This document shows, piece after piece, positions 28,029 to 35,980 of a stretch of 64,000 nt of DNA. Source of the DNA: Amycolatopsis oliviviridis (GTDB lineage: Bacteria > Actinomycetota > Actinomycetes > Mycobacteriales > Pseudonocardiaceae); assembly GCF_014654365.1 (NCBI RefSeq), contig NZ_BNAY01000005.1:62001-126000 (forward strand), given 5' to 3'. The translations under genes and the position numbers were made by a program. Each line of letters begins with the position of its first letter. Position 1 is the first letter of the stretch. Below the pieces are notes generated by a model. That model saw only the letters and a list, made by a program, of their open reading frames with translations, had not been told where the DNA came from and did no database searches.

Positions 28029-28592
28029 GTGGCGTACCCCGGGTTGGATCAAGCGGCGAAACTCGAACTGGCGAGACTGGTCGGCGAACTCGCCGTCGTG
28101 CACGGCAAGGTGACCTTGTCTTCCGGCAAGGAAGCCGATTACTACATCGATCTCCGGCGGGCGACGCTGCATCACGCGGCCGCCCCGCTCATCGGGAAGC
28201 TGCTCCGCCAGCTCACCCACGACTGGGACTACGTCGCCGCCGGCGGCCTGACCCTCGGCGCGGACCCGGTGGCGCTGGCCATGCTGCACTCCGCGGCGAC
28301 CGACGGCGTCGTGCTCGACGCCTTCGTGGTCCGCAAGGGCGCCAAGGCGCACGGCATGCAGCGCCGGATCGAAGGGGTCGAGGTGCTCGGCCAGCGGGTG
28401 CTGGCCGTCGAGGACACCTCGACCACCGGCGGCAGCGTGCTCACCGCCGTCGAGGCGCTGCGCGAGGCCGGAGCGAACGTGGTCGGTGTCGCGACCGTCG
28501 TCGACAGGGACACCGGAGCGCGCGAGGCCATCGAGAAGGAAGGCCTCGAATACCGTTACATCCTGAACAAGGACGACCTCGGTCTGTCCTGA
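28029..28592 (+). CDS. pyrE: Orotate phosphoribosyltransferase
   Basis: A 187-aa enzyme joining orotate and PRPP to make OMP in pyrimidine synthesis. The PRPP-binding motif VLAVEDTSTTGGSVL is intact, the N-terminal GKEADYYIDLR is typical, and FVVRKGAKAHG is the catalytic loop region. GTG at 28029 gives the usual family length; an upstream ATG/GTG extension of 26 residues has no similarity pattern and is excluded. No ribosome site is obvious, so a leaderless or weakly initiated start is possible. It starts 70 bp after the ABC permease and is followed by an intrinsic terminator at 28780. Confidence 0.93.
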   Translation: MAYPGLDQAAKLELARLVGELAVVHGKVTLSSGKEADYYIDLRRATLHHAAAPLIGKLLRQLTHDWDYVAAGGLTLGADPVALAMLHSAATDGVVLDAFVVRKGAKAHGMQRRIEGVEVLGQRVLAVEDTSTTGGSVLTAVEALREAGANVVGVATVVDRDTGAREAIEKEGLEYRYILNKDDLGLS

Positions 28593-28779
28593 TCACCTGG
28601 TGGTGAACCCGCGTCCGCGATCGACGTCGGCAGGGCGCTGCCTGGTCGTTGCACCTCTCGACGGCGGATCAGGCGCCCTGCCACCGCGATAGCGGGGCCT
28701 TCGGCCGGGCGGGTTCATGCGTTTGGTCCCTTTTCGGGCACATCTTCAGCTCCGCCCTCTGTCCTGACTAAAAGGTCCC

Positions 28780-28824
28780 AAAGGGGGCATCCTCCGTGTG
28801 CGAACGGAGGATGCCCCTTTTTTC
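28780..28824 (+). terminator. Intrinsic terminator downstream of pyrE
   Basis: Stem AAGGGGGCATCCTCCG / CGGAGGATGCCCCTT with a short loop and a T6 run on the plus strand is a textbook rho-independent terminator. The 294-bp gap from pyrE to the next gene otherwise shows no gene, and the segment 28825-28886 should hold the next promoter. Confidence 0.9.
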
Positions 28825-28886
28825 GTGAGCGTTTCTCAATACGAGAGGGGTAACGTCGCTGGTAGGGGTGTGAAAGGGGGCTTGAG

Positions 28887-29279
28887 GTGGCGGGTTTCCT
28901 GGCGAACGTGACAGTGGTGGTGCATATTTTCGCGCTGCTGTTCATCGGATTCGGCGGTTTTCTCGCGTGGCGGTGGCCGAAGGTGATCTTCGTGCATGTG
29001 TTCTTCGCCGCATGGGGAGTGCTCGTCAACGTCTTCCCGTGGCCGTGCCCGCTGACGGCCGCCGAGAACTACTTCCGGAACCTGCAGGGCCTCGGCGATC
29101 TGCCCGGCGGCTTCAACGCCTACTACCTCTACGACACGGTCTTCCCGCGCTCGTCGCTGCCGTTCGTCGTCGTGATCGCGATGGCGACGGTGATCATCTC
29201 CTACGTCGGCGCGTACCAGCGCTGGCGTCACCGCCACCACGACGGGGACGCACCGGCGCACCGCGTCAGCATGGGCTGA
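28887..29279 (+). CDS. DUF2784 membrane protein
   Basis: A 130-aa integral membrane protein of the DUF2784 type. It has about three or four hydrophobic helices (VTVVVHIFALLFIGFGGFLA, VIFVHVFFAAWGVLVNVF, FVVVIAMATVIISYVGAY). The conserved WPCPLTAAEN motif between helices 2 and 3 is characteristic. Its function is unknown. GTG start with GGGGG upstream. It lies 14 bp before the methyltransferase gene and is probably co-transcribed with it. Confidence 0.85.
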   Translation: MAGFLANVTVVVHIFALLFIGFGGFLAWRWPKVIFVHVFFAAWGVLVNVFPWPCPLTAAENYFRNLQGLGDLPGGFNAYYLYDTVFPRSSLPFVVVIAMATVIISYVGAYQRWRHRHHDGDAPAHRVSMG

Positions 29280-29293
29280 GTGACAATCTCCGG

Positions 29294-29947
29294 GTGAACT
29301 CGGAAGAGGCCGGCCCCACCGAATGGGTGGCGCGGGAAGAGGTCGGCGTCGGCCCGTGGGAAGGCGAGTGGCCCGCGGACGAGCGCTACGACCCGGAGCT
29401 CCTGGCAGGAGGCGACCGCCGCAACGTCGTCGACCCGTACCGCTACTGGCGGCGCGAGGCCATCGTGTCCGATGTGGACGGCCGTCGGCACCCGTTCCAC
29501 GTGGCGATCGAGAACTTCCAGCACGATCACAACATCGGCACCGTGGTCCGGACGGCGAACGCGTTCGCCGCGGCCGCCGTGCACATCGTCGGACGGCGGC
29601 GCTGGAACCGGCGCGGCGCCATGGTGACCGACCGCTACCAGCACCTTCTCCACCACGAGGACGTCAACGGGCTGCTGACCTTCGCCGCCACGGAAGGTCT
29701 CGCCGTGGTCGCCGTCGACAACACCCCCGGCTCCCAGCCCGTCGAGACCGCCGAGCTGCCGCGCGAGTGTGTCCTGCTGTTCGGCCAGGAGGGGCCCGGG
29801 CTGTCGGCCGAGGCGCAGAAGACCGCGTCGCTCGTCGTCTCGATCGCGCAGTTCGGCACGACGCGCTCGATCAACGCCGGTGTCGCCGCCGGGATCGTCA
29901 TGCACGCCTGGGTCCGGCAGCACGCCGACCTCGCCAAAGCCTGGTGA
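29294..29947 (+). CDS. SpoU/TrmH-family RNA 2'-O-methyltransferase
   Basis: A 217-aa RNA methyltransferase of the SPOUT knot superfamily, transferring a methyl group from SAM to a ribose 2'-OH of rRNA or tRNA. The three SpoU motifs are visible: NIGTVVRTANAFA (motif 1), LLFGQEGPGLS (motif 2) and RSINAGVAAGIVMHAW (motif 3). The N-terminal 60 residues are a variable extension. GTG start at 29294, 14 bp after the DUF2784 gene. A SpoU gene in this neighbourhood is also known in mycobacteria (Rv0380c, from memory). A family A palindrome follows the stop. Confidence 0.92.
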   Translation: MNSEEAGPTEWVAREEVGVGPWEGEWPADERYDPELLAGGDRRNVVDPYRYWRREAIVSDVDGRRHPFHVAIENFQHDHNIGTVVRTANAFAAAAVHIVGRRRWNRRGAMVTDRYQHLLHHEDVNGLLTFAATEGLAVVAVDNTPGSQPVETAELPRECVLLFGQEGPGLSAEAQKTASLVVSIAQFGTTRSINAGVAAGIVMHAWVRQHADLAKAW

Positions 29948-29952
29948 CCCCA

Positions 29953-30016
29953 CGCGTTTCGTCCTCTGAATGCGGTCCTTGCGCGCGCAACTACCGCATT
30001 CAGAGGACGAAACGCG
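29953..30016. repeat. Family A palindromic element, copy A3
   Basis: Arms CGCGTTTCGTCCTCTGAATG and CATTCAGAGGACGAAACGCG flank the centre CGGTCCTTGCGCGCGCAACTACCG. The arms and centre are nearly identical to copies A6 (40296) and A7 (47097). It fills the space between two convergent genes and probably terminates both. Confidence 0.92.
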
Positions 30017-30017
30017 G

Positions 30018-32153
30018 CTAGACGGGGGCGACCTCGACCGGGATCCCGTTCAGCACGGCGTTCCCGGACGGGACATCGAGCAGGGTCTCGTCGGCGACCA
30101 GGTTCGAGTTGACCCCCGCGTGCGCCGACGCGACCTTCGTGCGCGTGCCGTCGAGGTCGTGCCCCCAGCCGTGCGGCATGCTCACCACGCCGGGCCGGAC
30201 GTCGGCCGTGACCTCCACCGGGGCTTCCAGCTTCCCGGCCCGCGACGTCACCGCCGCGAGCCCGCCGTCGGTCAGCCCGAGCCGGGCGGCGTCGTCCGGA
30301 TGCACCTGGACGGTGCACCGGTTCCCGCCGCGCACCAGCGGCGTCAGGTTGTGCATCCACGAGTTGTTCGAGCTCAGATGCCGTCGCCCGATCAGCAGCA
30401 GGCGGGCGTCGGGCGCCTTGTCCAGCTCCGCCCGCAATCGTGGCACGTCCTTCGTGATCGCGTCCGGGGCCAGCTCGACCTTCCCGCTCGCGGTGGTGAG
30501 CACCTCCGGCAGCCGCGGCTTCAGCGCGCCGAGGTCGATGCCGTGCGGGGCGGCTTCGAGATCGGCCAGGCTCAGCCCGTACGGTCCGCCGCGCAGCATC
30601 AGGTCGATCATCCGAGCCGGTCCCGTGCGGCCTTCGGCGAGCGACAGGTCGACGCCGGTGCGCCGCGCCGTCTCGCCCGCGGCCATCGTGTCGAAGGCGG
30701 CGACGTCGACGTCCGGCCCCTGGCCCGCGGCGATTCCGGCCATCCGCAGCAGGGTGACCCACTCCTGCGGCAGGTCCGTTTCGAGCGTCGGCGGCGTCCA
30801 GTTCGCGACGTTCCGCACGGCGAGCCCGTACAACGCGACGTCGTAGTGCGGCCGCTCCAGCGGTGACGGCCCGGGCAGGATGACGTCGGCGTGCCGGGTG
30901 GTCTCGTTGAGGTACACGTCGAGGGAGACCATGAAGTCCAGCTGCCGCAGCGCCTCCGTGAGCCGCGCGGAGTTGGGCGTGCTCAGCGCCGGGTTGCCGC
31001 TGATGGTCACCAGCGCCCGCACCTGGCCCTCGCCGGGTGTTTCGATCTCGTCCGCGAGCGTGGCCACCGGCAGCTCGCCGAGCACCTCGGGATAGCCGCG
31101 CACCCGGCTCGTCCAGCGGCCGCTGGTGAACGGCGAGGACCGCCGTGGCCGCCAGAGGGCGGGCAGCGGGAACATCACGCCGCCTTCGCGGTCGAGGTTG
31201 CCGGTGAGCGCGTTGACGACGTCGACCAGCCAGCTCGCGACGGTCCCGTACGACTGCGTCGTGGTCCCCATCCGGCCATAGACCGCGGCCCGTCCGGCGT
31301 CCGCGAGGTCGAGCGCGATCCGGCGGATCTCGGCGGCGTCGATCCCGGTCGCGGGCGCGACCGCCTCCGGCGTGAACGGTTCCGCGAGCGCACGGACCTC
31401 GTCGACACCGTTGACGTGCTCGCCGGGGCGGACGCGGTTCTCCGCGAACAGCACGTTGACCAGCGCGAACAGGAACAGCGCGTCGGTGCCGGGCCGGATC
31501 GCGTGGTGCTCGTCGGCGAGTTGCGCGGTCCGGGTGCGGCGCGGATCGAGGACGACGATCTTGCCGCCGCGCTTCTGGATCCCGCGCAGCCTGCCGCGGG
31601 TGTCGGCCGCGGTCATCAGGCTTCCGTTGGACACCAGCGGGTTCGCGCCCAGGATGAGCAGGTGTTCAGTGCGGTCGAGGTCGGCGACGGGGATGGTCTG
31701 CGGGTCGCCGAAGAGGTAGCCGGAGGAGAAGTGCTTCGGCATCTGGTCGACCGTGGTCGCGGTGTAGAAGTTCTTGGTGCCCAGTGCTTTGAAGAACACG
31801 CGGCCGTAGAGCACCAGTGCCGCGTTGTGCACCGTCGGATTGCCGGAGTAGACGGCGACGGCGTCCTTGCCGTGCTCGTCGATGATCGGCCGGAGGCGCC
31901 GGTCGATCTCGGCGAAGGCCTCGTCCCAGGTGACCTCGACGAACTCGCCGTCCCGTTTGACCAGCGGCGCGGTGAGCCTGTCCGGGTCGTGGTGCAGCGC
32001 GCCGAGTGAGGCGCCCTTCGGGCAGATGTATCCCCGCGAGAAGACGTCCTCGCGGTCACCCTGGACCCGGGTGACCAGGCTCTTCTCGTCGATCGTCACC
32101 TCCAGGCCGCAGGTGGCTTCGCAGAGTGGGCAGGTCACGTGCGCCGTGGTCAT
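30018..32153 (-). CDS. Molybdopterin oxidoreductase (formate dehydrogenase/nitrate reductase type)
   Basis: A 711-aa catalytic subunit binding bis-molybdopterin guanine dinucleotide. The N-terminal [4Fe-4S] site is CPLCEATC with a later YICPKG Cys. The molybdopterin domains follow (YGRVFFKALGTKNFYTATTVDQ, LILGANPLVSNGS, VVLDPRRTRTAQ), and the C-terminal dinucleotide-binding domain has LLIGRRHLSSNNSWMHN. No twin-arginine signal, so it is cytosolic. No adjacent electron-transfer subunit is seen, so its partner and substrate are unclear. Its start is divergent from a GH76 gene, with a palindrome between them. Confidence 0.92.
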   Translation of the reverse strand: MTTAHVTCPLCEATCGLEVTIDEKSLVTRVQGDREDVFSRGYICPKGASLGALHHDPDRLTAPLVKRDGEFVEVTWDEAFAEIDRRLRPIIDEHGKDAVAVYSGNPTVHNAALVLYGRVFFKALGTKNFYTATTVDQMPKHFSSGYLFGDPQTIPVADLDRTEHLLILGANPLVSNGSLMTAADTRGRLRGIQKRGGKIVVLDPRRTRTAQLADEHHAIRPGTDALFLFALVNVLFAENRVRPGEHVNGVDEVRALAEPFTPEAVAPATGIDAAEIRRIALDLADAGRAAVYGRMGTTTQSYGTVASWLVDVVNALTGNLDREGGVMFPLPALWRPRRSSPFTSGRWTSRVRGYPEVLGELPVATLADEIETPGEGQVRALVTISGNPALSTPNSARLTEALRQLDFMVSLDVYLNETTRHADVILPGPSPLERPHYDVALYGLAVRNVANWTPPTLETDLPQEWVTLLRMAGIAAGQGPDVDVAAFDTMAAGETARRTGVDLSLAEGRTGPARMIDLMLRGGPYGLSLADLEAAPHGIDLGALKPRLPEVLTTASGKVELAPDAITKDVPRLRAELDKAPDARLLLIGRRHLSSNNSWMHNLTPLVRGGNRCTVQVHPDDAARLGLTDGGLAAVTSRAGKLEAPVEVTADVRPGVVSMPHGWGHDLDGTRTKVASAHAGVNSNLVADETLLDVPSGNAVLNGIPVEVAPV

Positions 32154-32184
32154 GAAGCACCTCGCGAGGTCGGGGGTCGTCTCA

Positions 32185-32202
32185 ACATACTGAGCGGTAT
32201 GT
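32185..32202. promoter_or_regulatory. Palindrome in the divergent promoter region
   Basis: ACATAC-TGAGCG-GTATGT is an 18-bp inverted repeat between the molybdopterin oxidoreductase and GH76 genes, of a size typical for TetR-family operators. No regulator gene is adjacent, so the binding protein is unknown. Confidence 0.5.
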
Positions 32203-32226
32203 CAGCGGGCAAGGGATGATGACGCG

Positions 32227-33243
32227 ATGACCGCACTCGCCGACCGGGCCGCGGCCGCCGAACGCGCGGTCCGCGACCGGCATCTGCGCAGGGTGTGGGG
32301 ACTGCCCGGAACGGTCCTCGGCCGCAGCGGCTGGCCGCCCTCGGCGGGCCAGCGCGTCCACTGGCACTGGAACTACTGGTGGCAGGCGCATCTGCTGGAC
32401 ACCCTCGTCGACGCGCAGCTGCGGGACCCCTCACCGGAACGACTGAAGCTGATCGACCGGTTCGTGGCGTCTTTGCGGCTGCGCAATTTCGGCAAGTGGA
32501 TCAACGACTACTACGACGACATCGCCTGGCTCGGTCTCGCGCTGCAACGCGTGGGACATCTCGGGCTGGACGTCCGCGGCGGGCTGGAGGCGATCAGTTC
32601 CCGGTTGCGCGAAGGCTGGACCGACGACGCGGGCGGCGGGATCTGGTGGCGTGTCGGCGACGACTTCAAGAACGCGCCCGCGAACGGCCCGGCGGCGATC
32701 TTCCACGCCCGTGAAGGGGCCGCCGAGCACGCGGCGGGCCTGACCGGCTGGATGACCGAACGGCTCGTCGACCCGGGGTCCGGACTGGTGTGGGACGGCC
32801 TGCGCGTCGGCTCCGATGAACTGGTCAAGCACATTTTCACGTACTGCCAAGGGGTCTACCTCGGCGCCTGTCTTGAATTGTCCGAAATGGACAGAGTGGA
32901 GCACACGATCCACGCGGTCGCGGAGCACGTCGCGCCGAACGGGGTGATCCGGGGGCAGGGCGGCGGTGACGGCGGCCTGTTCGCCGGGATCCTGGCTCGG
33001 TACCTGGCGCTCGCGGCACCGCTGCTGCCGAGCGGGGTGGCGCGCGATCTCGTCCTGCATTCGGCCGAAACGTGCTGGAACGGCGCCACCGAGACGCCGC
33101 ACGGGCCGCTCTTCAGTGCCGACTGGGCGACTCCGGCGCCTTCGCTCCCTCTCGCCCCGGACGCCCCCGAGCGCGACCTGTCCGTGCAGGTGAGCGCGTG
33201 GATGCTGCTCGAAGCCGCCGCGACCCTGGACCACCGCATTTAG
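32227..33243 (+). CDS. GH76-family protein (alpha-1,6-mannanase fold)
   Basis: A 338-aa protein of glycoside hydrolase family 76, whose members cleave alpha-1,6-mannose chains. The key aspartate pair is visible in NDYYDDIAWLGLAL, and HWHWNYWWQAHLLDTL is a conserved N-terminal segment. There is no signal peptide, which is unusual for an extracellular mannanase but matches the mycobacterial member near fba (Rv0365c, from memory). Possible substrates are cytosolic mannan intermediates of lipoglycan turnover. Its last codons and TAG stop are supplied by the family A repeat at 33235, so the C-terminus may have been trimmed or replaced. Confidence 0.88.
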   Translation: MTALADRAAAAERAVRDRHLRRVWGLPGTVLGRSGWPPSAGQRVHWHWNYWWQAHLLDTLVDAQLRDPSPERLKLIDRFVASLRLRNFGKWINDYYDDIAWLGLALQRVGHLGLDVRGGLEAISSRLREGWTDDAGGGIWWRVGDDFKNAPANGPAAIFHAREGAAEHAAGLTGWMTERLVDPGSGLVWDGLRVGSDELVKHIFTYCQGVYLGACLELSEMDRVEHTIHAVAEHVAPNGVIRGQGGGDGGLFAGILARYLALAAPLLPSGVARDLVLHSAETCWNGATETPHGPLFSADWATPAPSLPLAPDAPERDLSVQVSAWMLLEAAATLDHRI

Positions 33244-33390
33244 TCCTCTGAATGCGGCAGTGCAAAGTGCGTTCACCGGGCGCTGGTAGTGCCGCATTCA
33301 GAGGACTAAATGCGGCAGGCATTCAGAGGACTAAATGCGGCAGGCATTCAGAGGACTAAATGCGGCAGGCATTCAGAGGACTAAATGCGG
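33235..33390. repeat. Family A element with tandemly amplified right arm, copy A4
   Basis: A full element (left arm CGCATTTAGTCCTCTGAATG) continues into a tandem array. The right-arm unit CATTCAGAGGACTAAATGCG plus GCAGG repeats with an exact 25-bp period beginning at 33295, 33320, 33345 and 33370 (four units). The left arm contains the GH76 stop codon. The units are back to back without spacers, so this is not CRISPR. Confidence 0.95.
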
Positions 33391-33481
33391 TCATCCACAG
33401 GGCTCGGAGCGTTGTGGACAAGTGGGCCGAAGATGATCTTGGATCCAGGGTGCCGTCAGGGCCGGATGCCATCGTCGGAGC

Positions 33482-34375
33482 GTGTCCAGAAACCAGTACG
33501 CGACGCCCTCCGAGTTTTTCGGCCCCTTCGTGGGCAGCCGGGCCGTCAGCGAAGGAGACCTGACCCGTGCCCAGCTCCGCTCGGGGCCGTACAACCGGCT
33601 GTTCCAGGATGTCTATGCCCCGATAGGCATTCCTCAAGATCACGAACTGCGCTGCAAGGCCGCGATCCTCGTCGTACCCGACGGTGCGGTGCTGACCGGG
33701 TGCTCGGCCGCGACGGTGCGCGGATTCCCGTTCTCGGCCGAGAACGACCCGGTCGAGTTCGTGGTGCCCGAGGTGAAGGGCTTCCACAGTCTGCGCGGAA
33801 CGCATCTCCGCCGGACCAGGCTTCTCGGTCGGGACTTCGAGCCTTGGCGGGACGGCCTTATCGCCACACCGTTGCGCATGACGATGGACATCCTGACCGA
33901 TACCCGGCTTCGACGCTCTCTTCCCCGTGTCGTCGGGTTTCTGGATGTGCTGCTCCGCGCCGGATTCATCGACAGTGAGACGCTCGACGCGTACTTGCGG
34001 CCCCGGCACGACAATGGGATCGTCCGGGCGCGTCAGGCCCTGGAACTTTCGGACGGGCGAGCGGAGTCCATCCCGGAGTCCGAGGTCAGGGTGCGGTTGA
34101 GGCTCCACGGGATCGAGGCGGAGCCTCAGGTCGAGGTGTTCAGCGGGACCCGGTTCCTCGGCCGGCTGGATCTCGCGATCCGCGAAGCCAAGCTCGCCAT
34201 CGAATATGACGGTGCTTGGCATCTCGAAGGTGAACAGCCACGTCTGGACGCGCGACGGCGAGCGTTGATCGAGGCCGAGGGCTGGGAGTTCATCGTCATT
34301 ACCAAGGAGGAGCTCTATGCCGACCCTCGTGCGATGGTGCGCCGGGTGGCGGCGGCTCTCAACTCCCGCGTTTAG
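33482..34375 (+). CDS. DUF559/Vsr-like endonuclease-fold protein
   Basis: A 297-aa protein with an actinobacterial two-part layout. The N-terminal half (YATPSEFFGPFVGSRAVSEG and later) resembles the AbiEi-like winged-helix region seen in many type IV toxin-antitoxin-associated proteins. The C-terminal half has a DUF559/Vsr nuclease-like core: ESEVRVRLRLHGI, FLGRLDLAI, KLAIEYDG-WH, and RRALIEAEGWEFIVI. The D and E residues of GRLD and AIEYDG would be the metal ligands. The product is probably cytosolic; a DNA-cleaving role is suspected but not established. It has no obvious partner gene. Its stop lies in a family A repeat. Confidence 0.7.
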   Translation: MSRNQYATPSEFFGPFVGSRAVSEGDLTRAQLRSGPYNRLFQDVYAPIGIPQDHELRCKAAILVVPDGAVLTGCSAATVRGFPFSAENDPVEFVVPEVKGFHSLRGTHLRRTRLLGRDFEPWRDGLIATPLRMTMDILTDTRLRRSLPRVVGFLDVLLRAGFIDSETLDAYLRPRHDNGIVRARQALELSDGRAESIPESEVRVRLRLHGIEAEPQVEVFSGTRFLGRLDLAIREAKLAIEYDGAWHLEGEQPRLDARRRALIEAEGWEFIVITKEELYADPRAMVRRVAAALNSRV

Positions 34376-34441
34376 TCCTCTGAATGCGGAGTTCGAAGAC
34401 CGGCGCGAGCAGGTGCCCCCGCATTCAGAGGACTAAACGCG
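34367..34441. repeat. Family A palindromic element, copy A5
   Basis: Arms CGCGTTTAGTCCTCTGAATG and CATTCAGAGGACTAAACGCG surround a centre unlike the other copies. Its left arm gives the stop of the DUF559-like gene (TAG 34373-34375), and its right end abuts the stop of the convergent acetyltransferase gene at 34442. Confidence 0.92.
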
Positions 34442-34975
34442 TCACCAGACGTCGCCCGAGCGCCAGTCGCAGGTGATCTCCCCGTCCAGATCCAGGGTGA
34501 CCCCCACCGGCAGCACATGGATCGACCCGTCGTCCTCCTTCGTCGCCTCCAGGCCCGAAGGCGTCATGACCGACGAAGTGCCGCGCCACAGCAGCCAGCC
34601 GCGCGACGCGTAGAACTCCAGGGCGTCTTCGGACGCCGAGAGCGCCCCGAGGTCGTACGCCTTCCGCAGGACCCGCTCCAGCGCGTCCATCATCGCGGCG
34701 CCGTGCCCGCGCCGCCGGTGATCCGACCGGACGGCGACCGCCTCGACATAACCCGTCCGGAGGGCCCGCCCGTCGTGCACGAGCCGTCGCTGGACCAGTG
34801 ACGCGTGCCCGATCAGCTCGCCGCTCTCCCACACCAGCGTGTGCATGCCGCCGAGGGCGTTCTCCCAGTCGTGGTCGCTGAAATCGCCGTCGAAAGCGTC
34901 GTCCAGCAGAGCACGTGCCGCGGTGAGCACGCCTGCTTCGAGGTCGGCGGTGTGCACGGTCCACAGGTCGGTCAT
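34442..34975 (-). CDS. Aminoglycoside 2'-N-acetyltransferase, AAC(2')-I type
   Basis: A 177-aa GNAT acetyltransferase. It matches the AAC(2')-I family over nearly its whole length by recalled pattern: FDGDFSDHDWENALGGMHTLVW, LVQRRLVHDGRALRTGYVEAV, AVRSDHRRRGHGAAMM (acetyl-CoA loop), DLGALSASEDALEFYASRGW, and the C-terminus ITCDWRSGDVW. The family acetylates the 2'-amino group of aminoglycosides such as gentamicin and tobramycin, and is a normal chromosomal gene in mycobacteria. ATG at 34975 is preferred over the upstream ATG at 35035 because the family begins near TVHTADL. Whether it gives resistance here is unknown. Confidence 0.88.
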   Translation of the reverse strand: MTDLWTVHTADLEAGVLTAARALLDDAFDGDFSDHDWENALGGMHTLVWESGELIGHASLVQRRLVHDGRALRTGYVEAVAVRSDHRRRGHGAAMMDALERVLRKAYDLGALSASEDALEFYASRGWLLWRGTSSVMTPSGLEATKEDDGSIHVLPVGVTLDLDGEITCDWRSGDVW

Positions 34976-35022
34976 TCCGCCATCTTCACCCGGCGGCGGC
35001 GTTCTGACCAGCGGGTTGTGAT

Positions 35023-35892
35023 TCAGCAGCCGCACGACTGACGGTGTATGAAGCGCGGTGCGAGCCGTACGGATTCGGGTCGTCGCTCAGGGTCGGTGAT
35101 CCGGGCGAGCAGGAGTTCGACGGCCTTGCGCCCGATCTCCTCGATCGGCTGCGCCATCGTGGTCACCGCCGGGGTCACCTGCCCGGCCCACTCCATGTCG
35201 CCGTAGCCGACGATCGCGAGGTCGCGCCCGATCCGGATGCCGAGCCGGTGCGCCTCGTACTGGACGCCGATCATCATCGCCTCGCTCGCCACCACGAGCG
35301 CCGTCGGCGACGGCCAGCTGTCGAGCAGTTTCGCGGTCGCGGCGGCCGCCCCGCCCGGGGTCGACTGCCCGCACGCGACCAGCTGCGACGTCCACCGGAG
35401 GCCGGAACGGCCGAGGCCGAGCCGGTAGCCCAGGGCCCGCTCCTCGTAGGTGGCCATGTCCTCTTCGCCCGAGATGAAGCCGATCTTGCGGTGCCGCAGC
35501 CCGGCGAGGTGCCGCACGAGAGCGCACACGGCCTGGATGTTCTCGGAGCCGACCTGGTCGACGTCGTTGCGTCCGGCCATCCGGTCGACGAGCACGGTCG
35601 GCACGCCCATCCGGACCAGTCCGTTGATCACCGCTTCGTCGCCGGCCGCCGGGACGAGCAGGACACCGTCGACGCGGTCGGCCCGCAGCGCGCGGATGAC
35701 CGCGGCTTCCTCGGCGACGCTGTCGCCGGTGTCGGCGAGGGTGATCTCGCAGCCGTGACGGCGCGCGGCGCGGCGGATGGCGCGGACGAGTTCACCCGAA
35801 TACGGGTTCGCGTGCATCGCCATGGCCACCCCGAACCGGTGGGTGACAGGGGTGTCCTCCCACAGGGGTAACGCCGGGGACAATGCGGTCAT
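35023..35892 (-). CDS. LacI-like sugar-binding protein lacking the DNA-binding domain
   Basis: A 289-aa protein equal to the effector-binding half of a LacI regulator. After 15 leader residues it begins RFGVAMAMHANPYSGELVRAI, which aligns with the effector domain of its neighbour (35981-37015); shared blocks include ERALGYRLGLGRSGLRW, LVACGQS and TTMAQPIEEIG. The helix-turn-helix and hinge are absent. Only 88 bp separate it from the next gene, too little to encode them. ATG follows GGAG, so translation looks intact. It may be a decaying duplicate or a non-DNA-binding partner of the full-length LacI protein. Confidence 0.82.
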   Translation of the reverse strand: MTALSPALPLWEDTPVTHRFGVAMAMHANPYSGELVRAIRRAARRHGCEITLADTGDSVAEEAAVIRALRADRVDGVLLVPAAGDEAVINGLVRMGVPTVLVDRMAGRNDVDQVGSENIQAVCALVRHLAGLRHRKIGFISGEEDMATYEERALGYRLGLGRSGLRWTSQLVACGQSTPGGAAAATAKLLDSWPSPTALVVASEAMMIGVQYEAHRLGIRIGRDLAIVGYGDMEWAGQVTPAVTTMAQPIEEIGRKAVELLLARITDPERRPESVRLAPRFIHRQSCGC

Positions 35893-35980
35893 CGCTCCAT
35901 GCCTTCATCCGAGCCTGAACGACGGTAACGGCTGACGGAGCGTCACTCGGCGGCGAGACCGGAAAGTCTCCCAACAATCA

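Noticed and set aside
28725..28776. Apparent hairpin GGTCCCTTTT ... AAAAGGTCCC before the pyrE terminator
   Set aside because: The two segments are not true complements (AAAAGGGACC would be needed), so no stem forms; the real terminator is at 28780.
33295..33390. Possible small CRISPR array
   Set aside because: The 25-bp units are directly adjacent with no spacers and derive from one arm of a palindromic element also found elsewhere.
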